From: Acidobacteria bacterium AH-259-L09
Lineage (GTDB): Bacteria > Acidobacteriota > UBA6911 > RPQK01
NCBI GenBank assembly: GCA_027717875.1
Contig: JALLOL010000170.1
Span: 1-5,716 of the forward strand
Length of the DNA: 5,716 bases
Reading direction: 5' to 3'
Each line of letters begins with the position of its first letter. Position 1 is the stretch's first letter. Below the pieces are notes generated by a model, which saw nothing but the letters and a program-made list of their open reading frames with translations, searched no databases and had not been told where the DNA came from. Below, piece by piece: positions 5,577 to 5,716 of the stretch. The position numbers were made by a program, and so were the translations under genes.

Positions 5577-5581
5577 GGGAG
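5577..5581 (+). promoter_or_regulatory. Ribosome binding site that selects an AUC start for infC
   Basis: GGGAG at 5577-5581 sits 5 nt before ATC at 5587, normal spacing. The only conventional in-frame start before the conserved region, GTG at 5602, has no such sequence at the right distance and falls inside the conserved RVN motif. Confidence 0.6.
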
Positions 5582-5586
5582 CAAAC

Positions 5587-5716
5587 ATCCACAGAACTCG
5601 TGTGAATCATCAAATAAGATCTCGTGAGATTCGAGTAATTGACGAAGACGGGAACCAGTTGGGCATCATGGATCCTCGACAAGGAATCAGCGCGGCCCTG
5701 AAAAGCGGGTTGGATC
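5587..5716 (+). CDS. infC: Translation initiation factor IF-3, 5' part (cut by window edge)
   Basis: IF-3 binds the 30S subunit, keeps it free of 50S and checks start-codon/initiator-tRNA pairing. The 43 visible codons encode the start of the N-terminal domain: HRTRVNHQIRSREIRV, then IDEDGNQLGIMDP and a helix ISAALKSGLD, closely matching the family pattern RVNxQIRxxEVRVIDxxGxQLGI. No ATG, GTG or TTG lies in frame between the upstream stop TAA (5545-5547) and GTG 5602. ATC at 5587 is placed 5 nt after GGGAG, and known infC genes often use AUU, and AUC in Myxococcus xanthus, for autoregulation by IF-3 itself. GTG 5602 would remove the Arg of RVN and has no Shine-Dalgarno site, so it is second choice. 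It lies 20 bp after thrS, in the same operon. The product runs off the window. Confidence 0.93.
   Translation, partial: MHRTRVNHQIRSREIRVIDEDGNQLGIMDPRQGISAALKSGLD

Overview
This is a bacterial chromosomal core region, roughly half G+C by eye, carrying cell-wall, chromosome and translation genes rather than an accessory island. The layout (ruvX-mltG diverging from an S41/Ctp-type gene, then an HU gene, a tRNA-Val, thrS and the start of infC) fits a Gram-negative-type lineage such as Nitrospirota or a deltaproteobacterium-like group. That placement is a guess from gene order and protein flavour only; nothing in the window fixes the taxon.

Left part, minus strand: ruvX (1434-1847) leads an operon. 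Its stop overlaps the preferred mltG start in an ATGA junction (mltG, 418-1437). A small secreted protein of unknown function follows (370 down to 1, cut by the window edge). A perfect 7-bp inverted repeat touches the start codon of that last gene. Middle, plus strand: a 105-bp divergent intergenic region holds two candidate sigma70-type promoters whose -10 boxes overlap. It drives ruvX-mltG one way and a 419-aa S41/PDZ protein (1953-3212) the other. This protein has the architecture of a carboxy-terminal processing protease, but the residues at the catalytic Ser and Lys positions are Gly and Gln, so it is probably a pseudoprotease.

Right part, plus strand: an HU gene with a very strong ribosome binding site (3253-3525); a 130-bp gap with a 16-bp perfect inverted repeat made of ACAACAGAC-like units; tRNA-Val(GAC) with encoded CCA (3656-3730); thrS (3755-5566), whose protein lacks the usual N-terminal TGS domain; and the 5' end of infC, apparently starting at an AUC codon (5587). 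The thrS-infC pair is the start of a widespread translation operon, and the tRNA is probably co-transcribed with it.

I see no mobile genetic element with coding capacity, no CRISPR array and no defence system. The points most worth checking are the catalytically degenerate Ctp-like protein next to a murein transglycosylase operon, the AUC start of infC, the TGS-less ThrRS fixed by the upstream tRNA, and the inverted/direct-repeat element between the HU and tRNA genes.
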